DNA of 64,000 nucleotides, taken from the NCBI GenBank assembly GCA_014529385.2, contig CM043947.1, forward strand, positions 98,676,036-98,740,035, written 5' to 3'. Position 1 is the stretch's first letter. Every line of letters begins with the position of its first letter. Source of the stretch: Adiantum capillus-veneris (taxonomy: Eukaryota > Streptophyta > Polypodiopsida > Polypodiales > Pteridaceae). Both the position numbers and the translations under genes were made by a program. The notes under the pieces were generated by a model. The model searched no databases and was not told where the DNA came from. It was given only the letters and a program-made list of their open reading frames with translations. Positions 1 through 10,416 of this stretch are shown here, piece by piece.

Positions 1-45
<45 letters not shown>
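1..45. repeat. (GA)n microsatellite at window edge
   Basis: A pure GA dinucleotide run opens the window and is cut by its edge. The same dinucleotide, read as CT, forms the variable tract in the family-A LTRs further in, so this may be the remains of a reverse-orientation copy, but the following 100 bases do not match those LTRs by eye. Confidence 0.9.
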
Positions 46-46
<1 letters not shown>

Positions 47-1570
47 ATTCCCTTTGTGAATATTTTACTCCTTTTAAGAAGCTTCTCTTCATCAACGGTG
101 AAGCCCCCCTTCACAAATGATGGTTCTTTGAATCTCTTTGTTGAGCACCTTGAAATCCTTTTGCAATGCTTGAAATTATTCTATGATGCCTGGAAGAGGT
201 TTCCTTGAATGTCAAATCTTGTGGATCTTTGGAGCTTTGAAACATTGGATCCTTCTTGCTTTGGAACTCAAAGGATGGCTGTCTCTATGAGAAGAGGCTC
301 TTGTTGCTCTCCTCTAGGCTATGGAAATTCCTTCCTACTTAGAGGGTGAGAACAAATTTATAGTAGAAGGACCTTGGGGCATGTGGGAAGGCACCCTTGG
401 TAAGTCAAGCAGCGTAGACAGGGAAAACTAGCGAGGTAGATGTGGAAAGAGATTGCACATTCACTGGAAAATAGGAAATTACCATGGGAAGTCGAGGGCA
501 AAAGACACCCTACGGGCTTAAAAAGGAGAAAAAGACTTTTTGTGTGCTCAGCTTCTTATAGACCTACCACAATGCACTTAACTATAGTTTGGCATGATGC
601 TAGAGGTCCATCCACATTCTTTATGCCTAAAAAGGCTTGAACACACATTACGTGAGGAGGACCTAATAGTTTTGGGTTATGCACTAAGCCAAGTGGACAA
701 TACAGTCTTTCATATAGGGAGCCACATAATAACTCTTTTGAATGTTGCTCCCCCCCCCCCCACACACACACACACACACAAGCCAACCAATAAGTACTCC
801 ACATGATCAAAGGATAATCTTGCACAGAGAATGAGCAAAAATTGGCTCACAAAATTTCCAATTCAATTAAACAATTACTCGACGAATCCTGGGGAAAATT
901 AAACATGCACGAGTATGCTGAAAGCTCATAAATAATACTACGCACACACATAAATAAAATGTGCCAATTGTGTTAATGCGAGCAGATGTGGGAGGGTGTA
1001 AATATGCAAAGATGCAAACTACATATCAAGCTAATTACCTCTAATCACTAGCTAGGGTAGTGGCCAATTGGACGTGCCCAAATCCATGTCTAGAGAAAGT
1101 TAATAATGAGGGTAATTAAGCAAAGTCGAAATAGAGATTAGTGAAATCTAATCACACAAATGCATATCAAGAAACCTAGCTAGCATGTCTTGGTGCTTTG
1201 ATACCACTTGATGGGAATGGGATTGTGATATGGTGGATGAAAAAGATACAGCGTGCACACAAGTGAGTGTGTTGGCTAAGTTATAGCTCAATCAAATTAG
1301 GTTCCAAGATCAATCAACTTGAACTCATAAACATGATGTTAAGCCATCATTAGCTCACCACAAACAAGAGATATGTAATGCAAAATAGACTTGGTTCATT
1401 CATTCATGAAATGAGCTTTAAGTAGCTCTACAACCTTGCACCAATACATGTGTGATAATTTCACATTTTCTCTCCTTCACTCATACTCTAGTACTCTAGG
1501 ACAAAACTCACACCTTACACTCAGAGATGGATCACCCAAGTACCAGTTTGGAATGCATAGAATGAGACAC
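46..1570. other. No recognisable gene; degraded repeat sequence
   Basis: Both strands carry only short ORFs with no family resemblance. A poly-C run followed by a CA microsatellite lies at about 750-780. The stretch 820-1190 is AT-rich and non-coding. A primer-binding-site-like 12-mer on the minus strand at 1195-1206 hints that part of this is an old reverse-oriented LTR element, but I could not find its second LTR. Confidence 0.6.
1195..1206 (-). other. Possible antisense tRNA-iMet primer-binding site
   Basis: The minus strand reads TGGTATCAAAGC, matching the plant initiator-Met primer site TGGTATCAGAGC at 11 of 12 positions. On the plus strand it is followed two bases later by TGATGGGAATGG, which would be the end of a reverse-oriented LTR. 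No matching LTR or coding region was found, so this could be chance. Confidence 0.3.
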
Positions 1571-1574
1571 CCGT

Positions 1575-2063
1575 AGAGATTTCATTGCTGCTCTTGAAGA
1601 GGCACAAATTGTTATTGCACAAGCTATCTATTTTACAGGTGGTTCTATGTTGATGGTCACACAAGAGCCATGGAAGCATGAATGGAAGAAGATCGGTGAG
1701 TATGGTGTTGGTTTTTCCTCTCCATCATATCATCAGATGCGCACAATGTTCTTTGATAAATGCTTTGTAGGCACTCAAAAGTATGTTGATAGATTGATCT
1801 TGAAATCAATTCATCAAACAAAATGCACTATAGTCAGTGATGGATGGTCAAATGTCCAACATAGATCGCTAATCAATGTGATGTTGTTGAATCCTTGAGG
1901 GGAGTGCTTTATTGAAGCAATGAACAACTCGGGTGAGATGAAGCCAAGGAGCTATATAGGTGATATAATAACATGGAAAACTCAGTAAATATGTGTCCTC
2001 AATGTAGTACAGGTGATCATGGACAATGCAAGTTGGTCATCTCTTGAAGAAGCGCTTTCCTAG
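1575..2063 (+). pseudogene. hAT-family transposase remnant, N-terminal part (DUF659)
   Basis: An 83-residue open stretch begins at ATG 1647 and reads GVGFSSPSYHQMRTMFFDKC, then CTIVSDGWSNVQHRSLINVM. This is the pattern of the DUF659 domain of plant hAT transposases (conserved YG.G...PSY...R, then CTI.SDGW.D...R.LIN). The same domain continues past a stop near 1897, and a VIMDNAS motif near 2010 corresponds to the family's conserved V(T)DNAS segment that carries a catalytic Asp. At 2063 it is cut by a solo LTR and resumes at 4779. Stops and frameshifts rule out function. hAT transposases excise and reinsert DNA by cut and paste; this one is a fossil, probably the oldest layer here. Confidence 0.75.
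2060..2063. repeat. Target-site duplication CTAG (left)
   Basis: CTAG immediately before the solo LTR is repeated at 4779-4782 immediately after it. A 4-bp duplication recurs for every complete gypsy A and B insertion in the window. Confidence 0.85.
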
Positions 2064-3775
2064 TGATAGTCGTTTTTCGGCTTTCCATAATTTCCATAGT
2101 AAGCTACCTCACCCTATCAAATCACTCAAACATTTTGGTTATCCTTACCATTTCAGTGTACATAGGCGTGTGTGAGTTAGGGAGTTTCTCCATATTTTCT
2201 TAAAACCCTCAGCTAGCTAGTCACTGGGCTAGTTGAGCCAAAAAAATAAAAAATATTATGGCCCATTTGTGTATAAATATTTCATTATATATAGGGCCTA
2301 AATAGAAGTATTTTTCATAATTATTTTGGTATTTATTTAAATATTTCTACCTATGGTGTATTATTTATGCTATGTACATTGACTCACCATTACCATATTT
2401 TTTCTTACCATTTTGCATACTCTTTATTCCATATAAAAATAATTTCATGCAAGCTTCTCTTATTTTTGGTGTAGCTCCATCCCAATAAAAATCTAAAACA
2501 ACTAGTTCTATTTATGTGTATATTTTTTCACTATTGTGATTTTTTCCTTCCTACATCTATTCTCTATTACTCTCATAAATTAGACCACCAAAAATATTCA
2601 TCTTTTTATGGTAGACTTATAATGAGAGAGATTTATTTTGACCCCTTTATATTTTTTCCACCTATATTATTTATATTTGACATGTACATATTTTTTTTTA
2701 GACCCCTCAATATTTGATTTTCTTAGTTGTACTATTCACTTATATAATGATCTCAACAATATCTTCAATTATAGACCTACCAAATAAGGTCACGGGTATG
2801 TGGAATGCATGCATGCACCATGGGGGGCTCACTCTTAGAGGTATTCAAAAGAATCATCCAAAGAAGAACCTCACAAGGATTTTGTGCAGTGAAAAAAAGC
2901 AGCCGGTTTTGCTGAATTTTTAAAGATCACATGCTCCCCTAATTTGAAAATGGGATACAAACAAAATTTGTAGCTCGTGAGCTGAAATTTCACCTCAAAT
3001 TTATTCATATTTTTTTGATCTACGAGCTATGAGCTATGATTTTATTGGTGGACCCCCATTTGCCCATGCTATGCAGCCACACTCCTTCTTTCACTTTATC
3101 ATTTTCCTCTTTCACACACACTTCTCCACTCATCATCCCCACCTCTCTCACCACTCCTCTCTGCACCCTACTCACCTTCTTCTCAACTTTGAAGAATAAG
3201 AGAAACCATGGTGAACTCATATCTCCTACACACACTTCCATTCCAAAATTGACCACCTAGTCTCGTTTTTCCTCTTCCATATTACCCATATCTATCAAAA
3301 AACCACAAAATTCAGCCTATTCTCTTGAAAGACAGCACCATGTTGATTAATTACTCATATTCAATCACCCTAGCTCTCAAGGAAGGTCAAGAGTGGAGAA
3401 AAAACATACCGTCAAAGCTAGTGGACTGTCAACAAGCGTCAAAATTGACCCTACTCAAGACACTTGGAGCATCAATATTGTAAGAAATCCATATTTTCTT
3501 ACCTATTAAGAGTTTTTTCTTCCTTATTTGTATCCTATTTGGATACTTCCATTCTAAATATCTAATTCCATTTGTAAATTAATAAAAATACTAACTTTAC
3601 TAATTTACTAACACTAACCTACTATGAAAAGTCCTATCACCTCCACTTCTCTCCTCTCTCTCTTCTTCATCTATCCACACCAACTTCTCGATAATTCCAA
3701 GCAAAAGAAATTAGATAAGTGCTGAAAATCTAACCCAACCATGGTTAGAGTAGTAACCCTAGCCCCCAAAATTAC

Positions 3776-3783
3776 TATAAAAG
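3776..3783 (+). promoter_or_regulatory. TATA box of the solo LTR
   Basis: TATAAAAG followed by GAGGGTGTAGCTAGC lies at the same LTR position as the boxes at 8740, 20119 and 28672. Conservation across copies marks it as the likely RNA polymerase II promoter of family A, which would place the U3/R boundary about 30 bases downstream. Confidence 0.6.
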
Positions 3784-4439
3784 GAGGGTGTAGCTAGCAC
3801 AAAAGGGGGGATCCATAAGCAAGAGCACTATGCTATAGCTTGAGAATCCAAGCTCCATCTCTCTAGAAGAAGCTCTTGAGTGGAATCTCATTGTCTTATG
3901 CATATGCATGTGTTGTATTAGGGGTGATTAGCAAGGGAACTCTATGCCATTGTAAGAGAGGGTGATCATTCAATTGAGAGTAGGAAATCTATCATTTCTC
4001 CTACTAGTGTAAGCCCAACATTTGCTGAATCAAGGAGGGTGGATTTGGAGTAATCTTGGATACTCTGTCTCTCTTCCGACGTGAAGTAATGGAAAACAAT
4101 GATGTGTAAGTGTCTTGGTGTTTTTTTAAAGTTCTTGATAGCTTGTCTCTGGGTGTTGTCATCAATTTAGCCATAAATCCCACATACTGTAAGAGGGCAA
4201 CGGGGTGGAGAGGACTCCCTTGGCTTTAAGACAATGATTGGGGTAGCTTTTCTTGTGATGTGTTGTGGTGTAATTTACTCAAGATATGTTGAAAAAATAC
4301 TATTCTCACTTTCATTGGTCATGACGGATTTGTAAGAAGGTATTAGTGCAACAATCACCCCCTCCCCCTTCCCTCTTTTTCTTACATATATAATTGTGTT
4401 TGCTTGATCACTGTTGAACATTTCAAAGCAACCCGAGCA

Positions 4440-4608
<169 letters not shown>

Positions 4609-4778
4609 GTCCTAGTTCGCATCCAAAGCTAGGTGGTGCCCCAAATTTGTGTAGGGTTAGGTTGCGGGTTTGTGTGTGTGTTTGCTGTTTTTTCCAACCC
4701 CAACCCAATTGAGCAGCACGGGAGCCTAGGAAAAAGTTTAGAGGCCACTCTCCTTGTTGCCCGCCCTGGACCGCCTCA

Positions 4779-5038
4779 CTAGCTTGCACATGTTTGGTTG
4801 CAATGCGCATAGCTTGAATCTTGTGTTGCAAGATTGGCACCAAAAAGATGACATTGTGGCTCAAAAGCATTATAGATAAATTGAGGAAGGCGGTGATGCT
4901 CATTGTGAAGAGACAACGTGTGCTGGACATGTATCAACAACATCATGAAAAATATGAACCCGTTAGGGGCCCTTTGGGATTAAGGTTCATTAGAGGCTAT
5001 CCAATCTAAAGAGGGTGGTGGACACACTCTTTACCCTC
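4779..5038 (+). pseudogene. hAT transposase remnant, continuation
   Basis: After the second CTAG the transposase resumes: 4799-4837 translates CNAHSLNLVLQDW, the Cys-His-rich motif that follows DUF659 in hAT proteins (C.AH.LNL.L.D). Another frame then gives KLRKAVMLIVKRQRVLDMY and, near 4960, a weak match to the region before the family's TRF motif. At least one frameshift and several stops are present. It is cut at 5038 by the copia LTR; I did not find the missing C-terminal dimerisation domain in the window. Confidence 0.65.
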
Positions 5039-5277
5039 TGTTGGGGTGGTAAAGCCCGATATGCCATGCCTAAGTTTTGGGCGGCGGTCGGAGACTAATC
5101 AGGAACTAACACTGACCATTCATTCTACATAAAAGAATAAGTACTCATAACCCTAACACTATTGTGTTTGGATTCACCCAAACGTGTGTCTCTTCTTAAT
5201 CTCTCAAAACTATGTCTCCTCTCTTCTTCTATTTTCTCCATTGCTGCACACACACACGCTCTGACACATGCACTTCA
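5039..5277 (+). repeat. Copia 5-prime LTR
   Basis: Starts TGTTGGGGTGG, ends ACTTCA and is followed after two bases by the primer site. The start is confirmed by the inverted copy of the same LTR ending at 56537. At 239 bp it is a typical short copia LTR. The 5 bases before it are CCCTC. Confidence 0.8.
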
Positions 5278-5279
5278 AC

Positions 5280-5291
5280 TGGTATCAGAGC
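5280..5291 (+). other. Primer-binding site, tRNA-iMet
   Basis: TGGTATCAGAGC, an exact match to the complement of the plant initiator-Met tRNA 3-prime end, two bases after the LTR. This is the standard primer for copia minus-strand DNA synthesis. Confidence 0.9.
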
Positions 5292-6330
5292 TCACGGATT
5301 GAGAGCACCATTGGAGCTCAGCGAGGAGGTAGACGAAGAAGCATCAAGAACTACGGCACGTTTTTGAAGATTTGTTTTGGCCTACCAAAATGTCTTCATT
5401 CAAGCCCATTCTCACTTACCCTTATTGGTTTTTGTCCTCTTCAACTTTGCCAAAAAAAAGTCTTCTCAAAATCTTCACCAACTTTGAGATACGTCACTCA
5501 GACTGCCTGTAGGTCGTGAATTATAAGATACAGATTTTTACAGATCTATTTTGACTTTTAAAAAAAGATTATTTCATGTCCATTATGCAGCTTATCCCTA
5601 TCATTTTCGCGTGATCTACAACTTTGCAGAAGGAAGTTTTTGTAAATTTTGCACGGTTTGAGAGATATTTAGTTCAGATGGCAGGGTGATCTACCTTCGT
5701 CGATTCTTTCGCATACATGTTTTTTTTGCAGACTCTTTCTGCAATCTCTATCACATGTATATTTGATGTAAGATCTTGAGGGTCTGTTAAATCAAACAAA
5801 TTGACGTAGTGGTTACAAAAAAGGGTTTCTATGGTTCATGTAAGATCTTATGCAGTTTGTGTATTGTGATGGAAATATGCAAAGCTTATTGTTGAGGGTC
5901 GTAGTATGGTTTTATTGAGCTAGGGGATTCTCAAATGTGGAGATCCTTTTGGTGATACAGGTTTTGGAGTGAGCCCCCAACATCCTCATAGTTTTGACAT
6001 CAACATAGAATGTATATTTATGCGGTTAGTGTAGTATTAGTGTGCATCTGTTGACCGGCCATTGTTGGCATTGTTGTCATCTTTATGCGTATGCATTTGA
6101 CAGTGTTCAATTGGTTAGAGACACTTTTCTAGAGTTGGAGACACTGATAGTGACAGTTCTTTGAGCTTCTAACTTGCCGGTTTAGCCACATTGATCAACA
6201 TTTTAGTCATTGTACACATTTGTTTTGGGTTCAGAAGTCAGTTTTGCAGGGGAGACTGAGTCAAATTTTTCAGGTTTTCTATCATCTTGTTTAGTGCAGC
6301 AGGTCTATCACTTTTGTTCCTTGTCAAGTG
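5292..6330 (+). other. Copia leader, no gene
   Basis: About 1 kb between the primer site and the gag ATG, with only short ORFs. It is long for a copia leader, but no inserted element could be delimited within it. Confidence 0.6.
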
Positions 6331-7030
6331 ATGGCTTCATCATCAGAGAACTCTTTGTTCAACATTGACAAGCTAGATGGCACTAACTTTCCATTTTGGA
6401 AGGAACAAATTTACAATGTCTTAGTACAAAAGGAGCAGATCTGGCCGATAAAGATGAAGGGGATAAAGCCTGAAGATATGGATGAGTATGATTGGGAGGA
6501 GTTGGATGAGCTTGTCAGGTCCACCATCACGCTGACTTTATCAAATAATGTGTACAATGTGAACATAGAAAAGACTAGCTATGAGCTGTGGAAGAAGTTA
6601 CGTGACTTGTATGAGAAGCAAAGTGCAGCATCACAGGTTTATTGGCTGAAAACGTAAGCTGATTTGAAGATGGATGAGGGCACACCCATGTGAAACCATC
6701 TCAGTAATTTCAACATAATTTTTAGTTAGATTTCTGCGTAGGGGAGTCAAATTTGACAATTCGATCAAAGCAATGTTCTTACAGGTTATGTTGCCAGAAA
6801 ATTGGGATACTTTTTGCACATCCATAAGTAAATCAACACCTCCTGATGGTTTAACATGTGCTAATGTTGAGGGGAATCTGCTTACTGAAGAGGTTAGCAG
6901 GAAGAATCTTGATACTCGTGATACTAGCAATGCTCTCTTTGTCTCTGGTCGATCACAAGAAAAGGGCACGCAGAATCAGAGAGGAAAATCTCATAGAAAA
7001 TCACGTGGCCAAAAAGACATCGAGTGCTAT
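6331..7030 (+). pseudogene. gag: Copia gag, 5-prime part
   Basis: Gag forms the virus-like particle. The ATG at 6331 starts MASSSENSLF, and the next residues include LDGTNFPFWKEQI and a YELWKKLRDLYEK segment, the copia gag (UBN2-type) signature. A stop at 6655-6657 and frameshifts follow; from 6773 an open frame gives MLPENWDTF and continues to IECY at 7030. That Cys is the first ligand of the CCHC zinc knuckle, and the rest of the knuckle lies at 29653 beyond the gypsy composite. An alternative GTG three bases earlier is not a plausible eukaryotic start. Confidence 0.8.
7027..7030. repeat. Target-site duplication CTAT (left)
   Basis: CTAT here is repeated at 29653-29656. Removing the composite and one CTAT restores the copia gag frame across the zinc knuckle. 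Confidence 0.88.
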
Positions 7031-9405
7031 TGATAGCCGTTTTTCGGCTCTCCATAACTGCCATAGTAAGTCACTCCACCCTACCAAATTCACCCAAACG
7101 CTATGGTTACCCTCACCCTTTCATTGTATATAGGTGCGTGTGAGTTAGGGGACTTTTCCCATATCTCCTTACTGAAATAAAAAACCCTCAATTAGCTAGT
7201 CATTGGGCTAGCTGAGCCAAAAATATAAAAAATATAAGTATATTATGGCCCATGCGTATGTAAATATTTCTTTGTATATAGGGCCTAAACAAAAGATTTT
7301 TTTCATAATTATTTTGGTATTTATTTAAATATTTCTACCTAGGTGTGTGTTATTTATGCTCTGTACATTGCCTCGCCATTACCACAATTTTTCTTACCAT
7401 TTTTCATACTCTTTATTCCATATAGAAATATTTTCATGTAAGCTTCTCTTATTTTTGGTGTAACTCCATCCCAACAAAAATCCAAAAAAAACTAGTTCTA
7501 TTTATGTGTATATTTTTTTCACTATTGTGATTTTTTCCTTCCTACATATATTCTCTATTACTCTCATAAATTAGACCACCAAAAATATTCATCTTTTTAT
7601 GATAGCCTCATAATGAGAGAGATTTCTTTTGACCCCTTTATATTTTTTCCACTTATATTATTTATATTTGACATGTACATATTTTTTAGATCCCTCAATA
7701 TTTGATTTTCTTAATTGTACTATTCACTTATATCATGATCTCAACAATATCTTCAATTATAGACCTACCAAATAAGGTCAAGGGTAGGTGGCATGCATAC
7801 ATGCACTATGGAGGGCTCACTCTTGGAGGTATTCAAAAGAATCATCCAAAGAAGGACCCCACAAGGACCTTGTGCAGTGGAAAAAAACAATCGTTTTTGC
7901 TGAATTTTTAAAGTTCATTTGCTCTCCGAATTTGAAAAGGTGATACAAACAAACGTTGTAGTTCGTGGGCTGAACTTTTGCCTCAAATTTTTTCATATTT
8001 TTTTGAGCTACGAGCTGTGAGTTATGATTTTATTAGTGGACCCCAGTTTTCCCATGCTATGCAGCCACACTCTCTCTTCCACTTTATCATTTTCCTCTTT
8101 CACACACACTTCTCCACTCATCATCCCCACCTCTCTCACCACTCCTCTCTGCACCCTACTCACCTTCTCCTCAACCTTGAAGAATAAGAGAAACCATGGT
8201 GAACTCATACCTCCCACACACAATTCCATTCCAAAATTGACCACCTAGTCTCGTTTTTTCTCCTCCAATTTACCCATATCTATCAAAAAAACCACAAAAT
8301 TCAGCCTCTTCTCTTAAAAGACAGCATCATGGTGGTTGATTACTCAGCTTTAATTACCTTGTCTCTCAAGGAAGGTCAAGAGTGGAGAAAAAATATACCG
8401 TCAAAGATAGTGGACCGTCAACAAGCGTCAAAATTGGCCCTACTCAAGACACTTGGAGCATCAACCTTGTAAGAAATCCACCTTTTCTTACCTCTTAAGA
8501 GTTTTTCTTCCTTATTTGTATCCTACATGGATACTCCCATTGTAAATATCCAATTCCATTTGTAAATTAATACTAACTCTACTAACACTAACCCACTATG
8601 AAAAGTCCTATCACCTCCATTTCTCTCCTCTCTCTTTCCCCACCAACTTCTTGATAATTCCGAGCAAAAGAAATTAGATAAATTGCTGAAAATCTAACCC
8701 AACCATGGTTAGAGGAGTAACCCTAGCCTTCAAAATTGCTATAAAAGGAGGGTGTAGCTAGCACAAAAGGGGGGAGCCATAAGCAAGAGCACTATGCTAT
8801 AGCTTGAGAAGCTAAGCTCAACCTCTCTAGAAGGAGCTCTTGAGTGGAAGCTCATTGTCTTATGCATGTGCATGTGTTGTAATAGGGGATTAGCAAGGGA
8901 ACTCTATGCCATTGTAAGAGAGAGAGTGATCATTCAATTGAGAGTAGGAAATCTATCATTTCTCCTACTAGTGTAAGCCCAACATTTGCTGAATCAAGGA
9001 GGGTGAATTTGGACTAATCTTGGATACTTTGTCTCCCTTCCAACGTGAAGTAATGGACAACAATGATGCGTAAGTGTCTTGGTGTTTTTTGTTAAGTTCT
9101 TGATAGCTTGTCTCTGGTGTTGTCATCAATCTAGCCATAAATCCCACATACTGTAAGAGGGCGACAGGGTGGAGAGGACTCCCCTGGCTTTAAGACAGTG
9201 ATTGGGGTGGCTTTTCTTGTGATGTGTTGTGGTGAAATTTACGCAAGCTATGTTGAACAAATACTAATCTCACTTTGATTTGTCATGACAGATTTGTAAG
9301 AAGGTATTAATGCAACAAGCACCCCCTCCCCCTTTCTCTCTCTTTCTTAAATATATAGTTGTGTTTGCTTGATCATTGCCGATACGTTTCAAAGCAGCCC
9401 GAGCA

Positions 9406-9455
<50 letters not shown>

Positions 9456-9714
9456 TTTTAGTCTGTGAGAGTGTTCCATTGGTGTTAGGGTTAGTGTAAA
9501 TTCCTTGCTTGTCTGTGGGTTGCTCTAACGATTCTCCTCTTTTGCGTCCTAGTTCGCTCTTAAACTAGGTGGTGCCCCTTGTGTAGTTGGGATTTGGCTG
9601 TGGGTTTGTTGTTTTGGTTTGTGTTGTGTTGTGCCCCAACCCCATTGAGCACCACGGGAGCCTTGAAGGGTGTCTAGAGGTTGCTCTTCTTGTTGCCCAC
9701 CCCGGACCGCCTCA
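7031..9714 (+). repeat. Gypsy A LTR 1 (5-prime)
   Basis: Begins TGATAGCCG and ends GACCGCCTCA, followed by AAT and the primer site. It is 2684 bp. The TATA box is at 8740-8747, the (CT)n tract at 9409-9452. The small ORFs at 7702-7911, 7978-8187 and 8008-8248 recur in the other LTRs because the LTR recurs; none looks like a protein family. Confidence 0.92.
8740..8747 (+). promoter_or_regulatory. TATA box, LTR 1
   Basis: TATAAAAG at the conserved LTR position, about 970 bases before the LTR end. Transcription from here would produce the genomic RNA with R and U5 covering the (CT)n tract. Confidence 0.6.
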
Positions 9715-9717
9715 AAT

Positions 9718-9733
9718 TGGTGCCCCCATTGAG
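9718..9733 (+). other. Primer-binding site, gypsy A copy 1
   Basis: TGGTGCCCCCATTGAG starts three bases after the LTR and opens with the TGG that pairs with tRNA CCA. It is not the usual plant iMet site and I cannot assign the tRNA. Copy 2 (21064) has one difference, and the otherwise different family B has the identical 16-mer at 41563. Confidence 0.7.
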
Positions 9734-10416
9734 GAACAGGCTTGTGTATGTTTTGTGAAGGCTCAACCTTTAGCATAATCAAGTAGCTTGCATGAATCAC
9801 GAGAATTTGTATGATTCCTTCATTCCCATTGCAAGGCAAAAGATACACATAATTGTTAGTACTAAGTTGCAATTTCAACGTGTCATTCGTAAAATTTTAG
9901 GTCCTCTTAGGTTGGCCGAGATAAACGCTTTAGTAAATCCTTTTATTTTGCCTCTCATTAGGTACGACCTTAGTTTGGACCTCTATATTTTTGTTTTGTT
10001 TTAAGCATTAGGTCATGCATAGACCATGGATAATGGCCCAGGAATAGAGGTTTTCCCCTTCCATTTCACTCCACACATTAGAATAAACATTGCAATTAGT
10101 AGGAAAATCCATTTTCAATAACGTATGGTGTTCATGTTTGGTGCCCAAAGAGTAGGAGAAATTCTCGCATCACCAAACCCTGTCATCCTACCTCTTATTG
10201 ATTATCATAGGTCGTTTGATGTGAATATCTTTATTTTGTTGTAGAATAGATTGCAAGCTAGAAAACATTATTGTGTAAATCTTTTTAAGAAAGAAAAACA
10301 AAAACGGGTGTCACTTTGAAATCAATTCAATGGAAAGCCCACGCCAAATGTCTGGGTATCCTCTTTTCTTTGGAGAGCCTGGAGAGGATGCATAATTATT
10401 TTTAGCGAATTTCAAG
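9734..10416 (+). other. Gypsy A leader, copy 1
   Basis: About 680 bases between primer site and gag. A gag-frame ATG at 10330 is followed by an in-frame TAA at 10393-10395, and the residues around it (FFGEPGEDA, then LFLANFKM) look like the true N-terminal part of gag. Copy 2 has the same stop. Confidence 0.6.

Noticed and set aside
2714-3260. Sets of 66-78-residue ORFs repeated at 7702-8248, 19081-19627, 27635-28181 and antisense at 43305-43921
   Set aside because: They recur only because the LTR recurs; frames differ in start and content and show no protein family.
5280-5291. iMet-complementary sequence as part of a tRNA gene
   Set aside because: Only 12 bases match, just inside an LTR; it is a primer-binding site.
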